Position numbers and translations under genes: made by a program
Assembly (NCBI GenBank): GCA_964487255.1
Contig: CAZAQV010000006.1
Location: 181,514-245,513 of the forward strand
DNA length: 64,000 nt
Reading direction: 5' to 3'
From: CAZAQV01 sp964487255
Lineage (GTDB): Bacteria > Myxococcota_A > Polyangia > Polyangiales > CAZAQV01
In this document: piece after piece, positions 17,991 through 26,216 of the stretch
How positions within the stretch are numbered: position 1 is the stretch's first letter
Layout of the letters: each line of letters opens with the position of its first letter
Notes under the pieces: generated by a model
Database searches by the model: none
What the model saw: the letters and a program-made list of their open reading frames with translations, nothing else
Told to the model about the DNA's origin: nothing

Positions 17991-19752
17991 GGCCGTCCCA
18001 TTCTGCGAGTTCGGCTTCAATTTGCTGACGCGCGCACAAGGCGCCGTAAAAACCGGCTGTCTGGGACAGCTCGTCGTGCGTGCCCCGCTGGACGATGCGC
18101 CCGCCGTCCATTACGAGAATCTCGTCGGCGAGCTTGGCCGCCACCACGCGATTGGTGACCAGAACCATCGTCCGACCCACGCGCATGCGCTCAAGGGCGC
18201 GTAAAATCGTCTGCTCTGTGTTCGCGTCCACGGCGCTCAATGGGTCGTCGAGGATTAAGACCGCAGGCTCAAGCAAGAGAGCGCGCGCCAACGCAACACG
18301 TTGCTTTTGACCACCGGAAAGCTGCACGCCTCGCTCGCCTACCAAGGTCTGGTATCCCTTCGCGAACCCTTGAATCTCGTCGTCGACGGCGGCTTGGCGG
18401 GCAACGTTCGAAAGTTGCTCGGCGGTCACATCTACGGGTGAGTCGTCACCGAACGCGAGATTACGTTCGATCGTCGTGGAAAAGAGGAACGGAACTTGCG
18501 CGCCATAGGCAACGTGATGACGCAGCTCCTCAATGCGAAAGTCGCACACATCGGCTCCGTCAATGAACACGCAGTCGCGCGGAGTATCGAGGATGCGTGG
18601 GAGCAGCGCTGCCAAGGTGCTTCGTCCTGAACCCGTTGTCCCCACAATGGCGACAGTTCGCTCGGCGGGAACGTGAAACGAGACGTCGTCGAGCACCTTC
18701 TGACCATCGATTTCGAACGACAAGTTGCGCACTTCGATCTCGCCGCGTGCATCCCTCGGGAAAGGGCGTTCGCCGTCGATGTGATCGGGCGCAAAATCGA
18801 GCACTTCGCGTACGCGCGTGTAACCCGCCCGGCCGCGCTGCAAGACCGACAGGATGAAACCGAAAGCCAGAGTGGGCCAGATGAGCTGCCCCAAATACGC
18901 GTTAAAAGCAGCGAACTCACCCACCGAGAGCTCATCGTGGAGCACCATGTTACCGCCCACGGCGATGGCGACCAGAAGCGCCGCGGAGGTAATCGCCATC
19001 AAAAAGGGCCACATGATTCCCTGCAGAACCGCAAGCTTCATGTTCTTTTGCAGCGCGTCCTGGTTGACGGATTCAAAATGCACCTCCATTTCGGGCTCGA
19101 TGCCATAGGCCCGAATTAGCCGAAGCCCCGCCAACTGTTCGTGGGTTCGCTCCGCCAACGCCGCAAGCGCCTTTTGTGCGGCTTGGCTGTGGCGAAACAA
19201 GAGTCGGCTAAAAATCCAGGTTGCGATCACGAACAACGGATAGGGGCTCAGCGCCCAAAGTGTCAGTTTCGGTGAAATGCTAACCATCAACGGTAGGCAC
19301 ACCACGTATGCAAAGACCGTATTGATGGATTGCAGCACGCCAAAGCCGACCAGCAGACGGACTTGATTCAGGTCGCTGGTGGCGCGACTCATGATGTCGC
19401 CGGTAGCAAATGTGCGAAAAAACCTCGGTCCGAGCCGATGAATGTGCGCCAGAAACTGGTTTCGCAGGTCGAACTCGACATCGCGCCCCGCGTTGAAGAT
19501 TAAGACACGCGACGACGTTCGAACAATCCACATCAGCGCAGCCACACCGAGCACGATGAGCGCCATGTCCTTGGCGATTTCCCATTTCCCCTCATGAAAC
19601 GCATCGATGCCGTCTCGCAAAAAGAGCGGCACGGCCTTGTCGAGACCGTTGGTGACAAGCAGCAACAGCACCCCCACGACCACCTGGGCCCGATAAGGCT
19701 TGAGGTAGCGAAAAGCTTCCCAAACCGATGGCGTCGTCGTTTGCGCGCTCAT
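17983..19752 (-). CDS. ABC exporter half-transporter, MdlA-like (degenerate ATP site)
   Basis: 589 residues: exporter-type membrane domain to about residue 320, then an ATPase domain. The signature LSGGQKQRVALARALL is canonical. Walker A reads GTTGSGRST, so the invariant Lys is Arg377 (codon CGA read on the minus strand at 18624-18622). Walker B reads LILDDPLSAVD, with Asp in place of the catalytic Glu, as is usual for MdlA-type subunits. The pair would have one consensus ATP site (partner Walker A/B with this LSGGQ) and one degenerate site. It overlaps the downstream half-transporter by 8 bp and lies next to the metalloprotease gene (4-bp overlap), so all may be cotranscribed. Confidence 0.92.
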   Translation of the reverse strand: MSAQTTTPSVWEAFRYLKPYRAQVVVGVLLLLVTNGLDKAVPLFLRDGIDAFHEGKWEIAKDMALIVLGVAALMWIVRTSSRVLIFNAGRDVEFDLRNQFLAHIHRLGPRFFRTFATGDIMSRATSDLNQVRLLVGFGVLQSINTVFAYVVCLPLMVSISPKLTLWALSPYPLFVIATWIFSRLLFRHSQAAQKALAALAERTHEQLAGLRLIRAYGIEPEMEVHFESVNQDALQKNMKLAVLQGIMWPFLMAITSAALLVAIAVGGNMVLHDELSVGEFAAFNAYLGQLIWPTLAFGFILSVLQRGRAGYTRVREVLDFAPDHIDGERPFPRDARGEIEVRNLSFEIDGQKVLDDVSFHVPAERTVAIVGTTGSGRSTLAALLPRILDTPRDCVFIDGADVCDFRIEELRHHVAYGAQVPFLFSTTIERNLAFGDDSPVDVTAEQLSNVARQAAVDDEIQGFAKGYQTLVGERGVQLSGGQKQRVALARALLLEPAVLILDDPLSAVDANTEQTILRALERMRVGRTMVLVTNRVVAAKLADEILVMDGGRIVQRGTHDELSQTAGFYGALCARQQIEAELAEWDGHG

Positions 19753-21389
19753 TTTCTCTGTCGCTTCCAGCCGAGCGCAAAGACGAGAACCGCCCCGAAC
19801 AAGAGTGTCGCGTGCTCAGGTGAGCGCGCGCGACATCCGCAGCCTCCGCGGTCGCCACCCGACCCGCCCAAACCAGCGTCGGGTGCTAATTCAGGCGGCC
19901 GGCAAACGCTCACGCTTCCCGCCTCCTTGCACTCGAAAGTCTCCGGGCAGTCGCTCTGCTCGATGCACGTCTTCGTGCAGTAGGAGCGCTCGCCTTCCTC
20001 GGCACACAGCCGGTCTGGGCATTCCTCGAACGACCGACATGGGTCACCAAGCTGTTTGGGCGCTGCACACGCGCTGCACCCACTGAGCGCTGTCGAGAGG
20101 CATTGTGTATCTTCTGGACATGCCTCTGCCGTACTTCCCGAACAAGGCACACTGCAGCGCTCCTCGACACAGAATAGGGAACCGCAATCGGTGTCACGTG
20201 AACACGCCGCGCCGAACACGCCCGCACCCGCTGCGCCCGGAAGGCAAAGACCAATGCCGCACGTGCCCGTGGAAGTTGCTGCGCAATAGCGACCGCTGGT
20301 TCCGCAGGAATCGCTGCGCAGCCAATCACACGTACGCGAGCACACCCGGCCCTTGTCGCTGAGCGCGCATAGACCGTGAAGGCAGTCCGCGTCCGCCTCA
20401 CAGCTCTCACCGAGCGCCTTCCCAGACACTGCGAGCGGAACACAGAACTTACTTTCGCAGCGCCGATCTGTCCCACAGTCAGTGTCATACTCACACTCTT
20501 CGGACGATCCACCACATCTAAAGTCGCCGTTATCGTCAACCCGAGCGCACTGTGGCAGGCCACTCGTGCGCGCACAGAACTCGTTGTCAGCAGGACAATC
20601 GGCGTCGCCCTGACAGTAGCGACCGCAGTAGCGAAGCTCGTCGGGATAGGTTAAACAAAAATCATTGGGCCCACCACAATCGTTGTCGCTTTGACACGGC
20701 GAGCAAAGGCTCCCGTCACCCTGAGTAAACTCGCACTGCCCAGCAACGCAGGTCTGTCCTCCTGGGCAACCCAAGGTAGTGCAATCGGCATCAGGCGCTG
20801 GATAAAGGGAACAGATACCGGCGACATCGTCGCTACCTACTTCATCGATTCCGCCCTGGTACGCGTAGTACATGGCGGCTCCGCGATCACTGGAGTGCCC
20901 GAGCCCGAGGTAGTGCCCGCCCTCATGTAGCGCGATCGAGTAAGCGTTGACCTGCGAACCTCCTCCCGAGCCCAGTATCCAAGTGTAATGGACCCCGTTG
21001 AGCTCCATGTCAGCTTCTGTGATGCAGGAGGGGACACTTTGTGTGGTCAGCGTTCCGGTTACGCCGATGGCTTCGGGCGCGTGCCGCCAGTTCGTCTCAA
21101 CCCAGCCCACGATCGAGCGACCTTCGTAGATTCCCGGCCGGGTGCTCGTCGTCCCCCCTTCAACCACGCGTAGACTGGCGCACGACACCTCCTGCCAATC
21201 GACAAACGCGCGCACCAGCTCGCTGCGCGAGGCGCTGGGTCCAAGGTCGGCCGAGCCTGCCTCGTGCATTGCGAACGGGACATCTTTGCACCACGTCGAC
21301 CAGCGTGGGTTGATGGGCTCCCAAGCCGCAGCTGGGGAGGTGACGTGCCATACCGTCAGCGCAAACAATCCGGCAAGTCGAAGCGTCAC
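19749..21389 (-). CDS. Secreted matrixin-family zinc metalloprotease with Cys-rich repeats and MYXO-CTERM-like tail
   Basis: 546 residues with a Sec signal peptide (cleavage near TSPAAA, residue 22). The metzincin zinc motif is H155-E156-x2-H159-x5-H165, with a downstream AAMYYAY Met-turn-like segment. The GNxxR-type matrixin fold is inferred from this spacing. Residues about 195-500 hold many short Cys-rich repeats of the (D/N)xDC and C-G-x-C type common in myxobacterial surface proteins. The C-terminus has a GGCGCRA motif, a hydrophobic segment and a basic end KRQRK, which fits a MYXO-CTERM sorting signal. The GTG start overlaps the stop of the upstream exported protein (21386-21389). Confidence 0.88.
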   Translation of the reverse strand: MTLRLAGLFALTVWHVTSPAAAWEPINPRWSTWCKDVPFAMHEAGSADLGPSASRSELVRAFVDWQEVSCASLRVVEGGTTSTRPGIYEGRSIVGWVETNWRHAPEAIGVTGTLTTQSVPSCITEADMELNGVHYTWILGSGGGSQVNAYSIALHEGGHYLGLGHSSDRGAAMYYAYQGGIDEVGSDDVAGICSLYPAPDADCTTLGCPGGQTCVAGQCEFTQGDGSLCSPCQSDNDCGGPNDFCLTYPDELRYCGRYCQGDADCPADNEFCARTSGLPQCARVDDNGDFRCGGSSEECEYDTDCGTDRRCESKFCVPLAVSGKALGESCEADADCLHGLCALSDKGRVCSRTCDWLRSDSCGTSGRYCAATSTGTCGIGLCLPGAAGAGVFGAACSRDTDCGSLFCVEERCSVPCSGSTAEACPEDTQCLSTALSGCSACAAPKQLGDPCRSFEECPDRLCAEEGERSYCTKTCIEQSDCPETFECKEAGSVSVCRPPELAPDAGLGGSGGDRGGCGCRARSPEHATLLFGAVLVFALGWKRQRK

Positions 21390-21970
21390 GGCCGCCTCGC
21401 CTGCATTTCGCGCAGCAGTTGAGACAGAAGGCGCGCTGGCTCGAGGGTCCCGTCCTGAAGCGACAGACCACCGAAGGGGCGTGGGGTCGCAAAGCTCAAG
21501 CCTCGCAAATCACGACTCGCGACATCACCCGAAGGCTGCGCTCGAAGCACGTACTTCCCCTGTGCCATCGCTGTCGTCCGGTAGCGGCCGGCCACGAGGT
21601 GCCGCGCATGCTGTGCGAAGACGAGCACGCGCTCGCCGACCTGGTAGATGGGGTTTCCGACGGTCGCGGCGCGCGTCTCGTCGACCCAAGCCCCTCCCGT
21701 CTCTTGCAGAACGAGCACCTCGCGCTCGCGAAGCGGGCCTCTCTCGACTCGCTCGACAGCAATCTCGATGAAGGTGTACGGACGCGCGGCGTCGTCTTCG
21801 AGCACGATACGGGAACGAACGGAGCGCACAGTTCCTGTCGCGATAACGTCGGACCGCGCCGCGAGCTCTGGTACCGAAAGCAACACCATCACTGTCGCCC
21901 TCGCGTAACTTGCCGTCGCGAGCGCGCACGCAAGCCAAACGCCGAGCAATCGCCTGCGTCTGGTCATCAT
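21386..21970 (-). CDS. Exported protein of unknown function paired with the matrixin protease
   Basis: About 194 residues starting at tandem ATG codons at 21970/21967, with an Arg-rich n-region and a signal peptide (RRRRLLGVWLACALATASYA). An earlier in-frame GTG at 21997 is possible. The mature part is a single beta-rich domain starting VMVLLSVPELAARSDVIATGTV, with GERVLVFAQHARHLVAGRY in the middle. Proteins with this pattern often sit next to matrixin-type proteases in myxobacterial genomes as far as I recall; here the 3' end overlaps the protease start by four bases. It may be an inhibitor, chaperone or secretion partner, but no function can be assigned. Confidence 0.78.
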   Translation of the reverse strand: MMTRRRRLLGVWLACALATASYARATVMVLLSVPELAARSDVIATGTVRSVRSRIVLEDDAARPYTFIEIAVERVERGPLREREVLVLQETGGAWVDETRAATVGNPIYQVGERVLVFAQHARHLVAGRYRTTAMAQGKYVLRAQPSGDVASRDLRGLSFATPRPFGGLSLQDGTLEPARLLSQLLREMQARRP

Positions 21971-22066
21971 CTTCGTCAATCGGTGTCGAATTCGCACGTT
22001 ACCAAAAGGTCATGCCTTAGCCGAGATGCGCAGCGGACGCCACCCCATCGGAAGCCTGCGCAGCGA

Positions 22067-23134
22067 TTACGAATCAAGACTACCGCCGCAACTCGACCCC
22101 GCTCCCGCGGTGCAGCCATAGCAGTGGCGATCGGTCCGCACATGCTTGCCCTCAAGCTGCTCGAGGTCCACGTCGAGGATGGATGTCGGTCCCTGGCCGC
22201 AGATCGGAAGCTCCAACATCTGATTGAAGTCGCAATCGTAGAGCCGCCCGTCCCAGCCGACATTGAGCGTCGTCCTGCACATCAGCGAAGGCACTGTCGC
22301 TGGATTGAATGAGCTCTCCAGTCTGCACAAATAACTTTCGAGATTGTCAGTTTCGTCAAGCCACTCCAGATACCGTGATATCGGCAAGTTGGTAAGGGTG
22401 AAGAGCGCGTCAAAGGTCACGCCATAGCGTTCGCGCAGTTCGCGCTTCCACTCGCGCTCCATCGCGGCTTGATCACCCGGCAAAAAGGCTCCGGCAGGGT
22501 TGGTCACTAGCGTCAATCGCAGACCAGGGTCACAACCGTATCCAACCTCGTTGAGCTGACGGAGCGCATCGATGCTTTTTTCAAACACACCTTCCCCACG
22601 CTGTCGGTCAGTACTGTAGCGTCTGTAGTGCGGCAAGGAGCACACGAGCTCGACACCGTGGAGAGCAAAAAAACTAGGGAGGTCACGATATCGTGGCGAG
22701 CGCAAAACGGTCAGGTTGCAACGGTTTATGACCGTCACTTCGAGCTGGACGGCGCGCTGCACGAACCAGCGAAACTCCGGGTGCAACTCGGGCGCCCCAC
22801 CCGTCACGTCCAGCGTTCGAATCTCAGCCCGCTCAAGCACGCGAAGGCACGCCTCCAGAACTTCATGCGATATCGATTCCTTGCGGTCGGGCCCCGCATC
22901 GACATGACAGTGACGACAGGCTTGGTTGCAAACCTTTCCCACGTTGACCTGCAAGACTTCCACGCGCTGTCGCCTGAGCGGCGGCTGACCGTACACGCTT
23001 AGCGACTCCGCGAAATCACGTCCGAGCGGAACGTCTGCCAGCCGACGAAGCTGCTGCGCGGGCTCGGCAAGGGGGAGCCGTCGCGCCTGCATCGTCTTGA
23101 GTATGCGGCGCCGCGGTTCGGGCGCGGTATTCAC
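22067..23134 (-). CDS. arsS: Arsenosugar biosynthesis-type radical SAM protein ArsS
   Basis: 355 residues. The radical SAM cluster motif is C69-x3-C73-x2-C76 in VCNQACRHCHVDAGP, followed by the LDVTGGAPELHPEF strand and a C-terminal Cys-rich segment (HCYGCTAGAGSSCGG) that could bind extra iron-sulfur clusters. The layout and the VDAGPDRKE extension match the ArsS family, which adds a deoxyadenosyl-derived sugar moiety to dimethylarsenic in arsenosugar synthesis. The start is GTG at 23134, overlapping the upstream AhpD-like gene by four bases. The arsenite methyltransferase that normally supplies the substrate is not in the window. Confidence 0.88.
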   Translation of the reverse strand: MNTAPEPRRRILKTMQARRLPLAEPAQQLRRLADVPLGRDFAESLSVYGQPPLRRQRVEVLQVNVGKVCNQACRHCHVDAGPDRKESISHEVLEACLRVLERAEIRTLDVTGGAPELHPEFRWFVQRAVQLEVTVINRCNLTVLRSPRYRDLPSFFALHGVELVCSLPHYRRYSTDRQRGEGVFEKSIDALRQLNEVGYGCDPGLRLTLVTNPAGAFLPGDQAAMEREWKRELRERYGVTFDALFTLTNLPISRYLEWLDETDNLESYLCRLESSFNPATVPSLMCRTTLNVGWDGRLYDCDFNQMLELPICGQGPTSILDVDLEQLEGKHVRTDRHCYGCTAGAGSSCGGSLDS

Positions 23135-23466
23135 ATCGACACCTTCTCAACCTGATTCTTCATCTGAATGCCGTGCACGAGCGAAGCGCCTCCGCGAATT
23201 GCCGCCGCAACATGAACGGCTTCTGTAAGCTGCTCGAGGTCCGCGCCCTGCTTGAGCGCATCGTTCGCATAGGCATCGATACAGTACGGGCATTGCACAG
23301 CGTGGGCGACCGCAAGCGCGATAACGGCCTTCTCGCGCTTCGAGAGCGCGCCGTCTTCGAACACGGCGCCGTACCAATCGAAGAACTTGTCCGCGAGTTT
23401 GGGCGCACCCTCGCTGATTTCTGAAAAACGCCCCAAGTCGTCTGAATGATAGTAGTGGCGATGCAT
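23131..23466 (-). CDS. AhpD/carboxymuconolactone decarboxylase-like protein (arsenosugar-associated type)
   Basis: 111 residues, all alpha. The AhpD-type redox motif is CPYC in AHAVQCPYCIDAYANDA, followed by AVHVAAAIRGGASLVHG. Proteins of this length and sequence are commonly encoded next to arsS, as here, where the genes overlap by four bases. A peroxidase or thiol-disulfide role in the arsenosugar pathway is likely but unproven. The gene is divergent from the Ser/Thr kinase gene, with about 100 bp between the start codons. Confidence 0.87.
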   Translation of the reverse strand: MHRHYYHSDDLGRFSEISEGAPKLADKFFDWYGAVFEDGALSKREKAVIALAVAHAVQCPYCIDAYANDALKQGADLEQLTEAVHVAAAIRGGASLVHGIQMKNQVEKVSM

Positions 23467-23499
23467 CGCTACGCTTATGCACCATCCCGAGCGATGTTA

Positions 23500-23515
23500 C
23501 AGCCCCTTTGGGCTG
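23500..23515. other. Short perfect hairpin between divergent genes
   Basis: CAGCCC-CTTT-GGGCTG forms a 6-bp perfect stem with a 4-base loop in the 102-bp space between the arsS operon and the kinase gene. It has no run of T and lies upstream of both genes, so it could be an operator or a 5' leader hairpin. No regulator can be named. Confidence 0.35.
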
Positions 23516-23568
23516 CCCCGGTCTGCAGAAATATGACGAGCGATAGCTGTTCTCGCTAAGATCAGGGT

Positions 23569-24933
23569 GTGCCAACCTTGCCTTTGCGGCCAGTCCACGC
23601 CGCCCCAGATCTCGCGCTCGACCCCTTGATCGGCGATATCGTCGGCAGCTACCGACTCCTGCGAAGCGTCGCCTCCGGTAGCATGGGCACGCTCTACCTT
23701 GCCGAGCACACCGCGATGCCGCGGGCCTTTGCAATCAAGATTCTTCACCCCCGACACCTGCAGAACCAGAGCGTCCTCGCTCAGTTCGAAGCTGAAGCCC
23801 GCACGCTTGCGCAGATACGCTCCGAGCACGTTCTGCAAGTGGTTGACGTGATCTACACCAGTGACGGCCGGCCAGGCATCGTGACAGAGTTTCTCGAAGG
23901 AGACGACTTGCGCACGCATCTGCAACGCAACAAGCGTATCTCGGTCGCGACCGCCGCCCAATGGGTGGCGCAGGCGGCCCACGGTGTTAGCGCTGCACAT
24001 GCCGTCGGTGTCATCCATCGTGACCTCAAGCCCTCGAACCTCTTTTTGACCGTTCAATCGAGCGGGCGCGCACAGGTCAAAGTCATCGACTTCGGCGTCG
24101 CCACCCAAGCAACCAGCGAGGACAGTCAAGTCCGCGTTGTGGGCACGCCGTCGTATATGGCGCCCGAACAGGCGACTGGCGAATACCCACTGGGCGCGCA
24201 CACCGATGTCTATGGTCTTGCTGCCGTGTTCTATCGACTGGTCACGGGTCGTCCACCCATGATGGGCAAAAGCGCTGCAGATGTGCTCGAGCAACTGCAG
24301 TCGCAACGGGTCCCTTCCATCCGCAAGCTCGTCCCCGACCTGCATAGTGACCTTGCCTCGATAATTGATCGCGCGTTAGACCGCGACCCACACCGCCGCC
24401 CCAAGAGCGCCTCGGAACTCGCACGGGCACTCGAGGCGTACGCGCAGTCCCACGCGCTTGGCTCAGAACACGTCGCCGGCTCCGACGATACACTGATCGT
24501 GCCTCGCGGCTCACTCGAACGCAGCGAAATACAAAAGCGCGTCCGCCGTCGCGCTCGCACCCGAGCGAGTCTTTGGACGACGTTACTTGCGCTCATGTGT
24601 GGTGTACTAGCGGGAACCGTGATGGCGGAGGCACGCTCGGCCACAGTCGTCGTCTGGGGTGCCGGTTTCGTCGCGGCCCTGCTCGGCCTCGGCTTCGCCA
24701 TTCGCACCAATCGCGCGTCTTGGCACGACAGCTTTCGCTTGCAGGCCACCTGTCACGGCTACCGCGGTATCGCCATCTCATCGCTCATCGTCGCAGGACT
24801 TGCCTCGCTCGCAACGACCGTCTTAATACCCGAAGACAGCCGACAGCTCACCACACTCGTCACGCTTTGGTTCCTGATGCTTCGCCTCTGGCGTCACGTT
24901 CCCATCCGCGACTTCTTCGCCCCAAAGGGTTAG
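23569..24933 (+). CDS. Hanks-type Ser/Thr protein kinase with C-terminal membrane segments
   Basis: 454 residues, GTG start at 23569. The kinase domain spans about 25-295: glycine loop SGSMGTLYLAEH, ATP-binding Lys57 in AFAIKILHP, catalytic loop HRDLKPSNL (Asp153), DFG at 175-177, and the YMAPEQATG activation segment. All catalytic residues are present. A basic juxtamembrane stretch (KRVRRRARTR) is followed by three to four hydrophobic segments (about 335-440) instead of an extracellular sensor domain. It converges with the unknown gene at 24930 and their stop codons overlap. A PP2C phosphatase gene lies at 28799 and could be its counterpart. Confidence 0.93.
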   Translation: MPTLPLRPVHAAPDLALDPLIGDIVGSYRLLRSVASGSMGTLYLAEHTAMPRAFAIKILHPRHLQNQSVLAQFEAEARTLAQIRSEHVLQVVDVIYTSDGRPGIVTEFLEGDDLRTHLQRNKRISVATAAQWVAQAAHGVSAAHAVGVIHRDLKPSNLFLTVQSSGRAQVKVIDFGVATQATSEDSQVRVVGTPSYMAPEQATGEYPLGAHTDVYGLAAVFYRLVTGRPPMMGKSAADVLEQLQSQRVPSIRKLVPDLHSDLASIIDRALDRDPHRRPKSASELARALEAYAQSHALGSEHVAGSDDTLIVPRGSLERSEIQKRVRRRARTRASLWTTLLALMCGVLAGTVMAEARSATVVVWGAGFVAALLGLGFAIRTNRASWHDSFRLQATCHGYRGIAISSLIVAGLASLATTVLIPEDSRQLTTLVTLWFLMLRLWRHVPIRDFFAPKG

Positions 24934-26216
24934 GTGACACGGTAGATGCGCATCGTGCCGTTGTGAAGGTAACCGAGCGCACAGGGGTCGATCATCAGTG
25001 AGCCATCCGCGTCGACTGCACGTCCCGACACCCACTGCAGGTCTCCAAGCGCGAGCGCCTGCTTCACCGCCTCGGCTCTGGCCGGAGTCCGCGCTTGCGC
25101 CATCGGAAGCGGAAAACCGTCCGCGTCGACAAACACCACACCACCGATGAGGTCGACCCTTGCTGGCGCGATCACAAAAAAGGGTTCGACGATACCCGGA
25201 AACTGTTGGTGCGCACTGCGATAGGTGTCGTGCAGAGGCTCAAAGCGCTGAACCGCTCGCCGCGTCACGTCCTGCCATTCGCTCGGCGCTATCTTGTTCG
25301 AAACCGCATACTGAAGCAGTCGCATTCGTCGCGGTTGAGGGCCACCGCTCAGTTCTGCCAGACCCACCGTGACGCGACGAGGCGTCGGCCCAACCGATGC
25401 CTGCTCGTCACCTCGGGCTGAGGCTTCGACATACACCTGCCCCGTGCGTACGCACATCAGGTAGCGCCGTTCGATCGAAGCGCGCGAGAGACCGGCTACC
25501 ACCTCACGCCCCACTTCGACGAAAATACGATCAGTGATCTTGTCGCGCGCCAACATGTCGTCCTGAGCAGGCCGCCAAAGCGCCACACGCTCCCGCTGCA
25601 GCGAATCCGGGTGCTCCTCGCGCATGTCGTCGGCAGCGCGCGCGGCACCCTCCAGCAGGCGCGCGACGAGAAACAGGTCCTCTTCGGCCAACGCGCGACG
25701 CAAGCGACCGATCCAGCGACGCACGACAAGCGGCATCTCGGAGCCGTAGGCGTCTCGCAGGCTCGAAATGGCCTCCGCGATGGTCGCATTCGACTGCGCG
25801 TCCTTGACGCCACTTCGCACCAGGGAAAGAACCACCTGCGCTAGCCTATCGGACAGTTCATCGGGACGAGAGCTGCGCATCGCGTCGCGCAGGTCGTGTG
25901 AAGAACGCCGCTGGGACTCCGTCTTCGCCTTCTTCTTGCGGCTCGCAGCACGCTTTTTAGCTGCCGGCAGGGCGTCCCCGGCCACCATCTCCAGCGCAGA
26001 ACGGACAGCCGGACCATCTGTCTGCCCATCGGTCGACGCAACACGGAGCTTGCCGTCCACTTCTGAAATCGAGACCGTTTCAAGCTGCCCGTCGACGTCG
26101 ACGTCGACCAAAATCCGGCGTACGACTGCATCGCCCGAAGCGGCACTTTTCTTCCCGACTTCTCGACTGAGCCAGGCTGCGATGGCCTCCCGCAAGGACG
26201 ATGCATCGTCGCTCAC
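24930..26216 (-). CDS. Hypothetical protein, operon partner of the HEAT/TPR protein
   Basis: 428 residues, GTG start overlapping the upstream stop by four bases (26213-26216). No signal peptide or membrane segment. The first 75 residues look like a small alpha/beta domain (DGQLETVSISEVDGKLRVAS). A Lys-rich linker (KKRAASRKKKAK) and a helical region with Arg/Asp pairs follow, then a C-terminal beta-rich part with FFVIAPARVDLIGGVVFVDADGFPLP. I do not recognise a family. The arrangement UDG, HEAT/TPR protein, this protein suggests a shared function, which cannot be inferred from the sequence alone. Confidence 0.75.
   Translation of the reverse strand: MSDDASSLREAIAAWLSREVGKKSAASGDAVVRRILVDVDVDGQLETVSISEVDGKLRVASTDGQTDGPAVRSALEMVAGDALPAAKKRAASRKKKAKTESQRRSSHDLRDAMRSSRPDELSDRLAQVVLSLVRSGVKDAQSNATIAEAISSLRDAYGSEMPLVVRRWIGRLRRALAEEDLFLVARLLEGAARAADDMREEHPDSLQRERVALWRPAQDDMLARDKITDRIFVEVGREVVAGLSRASIERRYLMCVRTGQVYVEASARGDEQASVGPTPRRVTVGLAELSGGPQPRRMRLLQYAVSNKIAPSEWQDVTRRAVQRFEPLHDTYRSAHQQFPGIVEPFFVIAPARVDLIGGVVFVDADGFPLPMAQARTPARAEAVKQALALGDLQWVSGRAVDADGSLMIDPCALGYLHNGTMRIYRVT

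Noticed and set aside
23497..24345. Open frame of 282 codons antisense to the Ser/Thr kinase
   Set aside because: The kinase has all catalytic motifs; the antisense frame has no recognisable domain.
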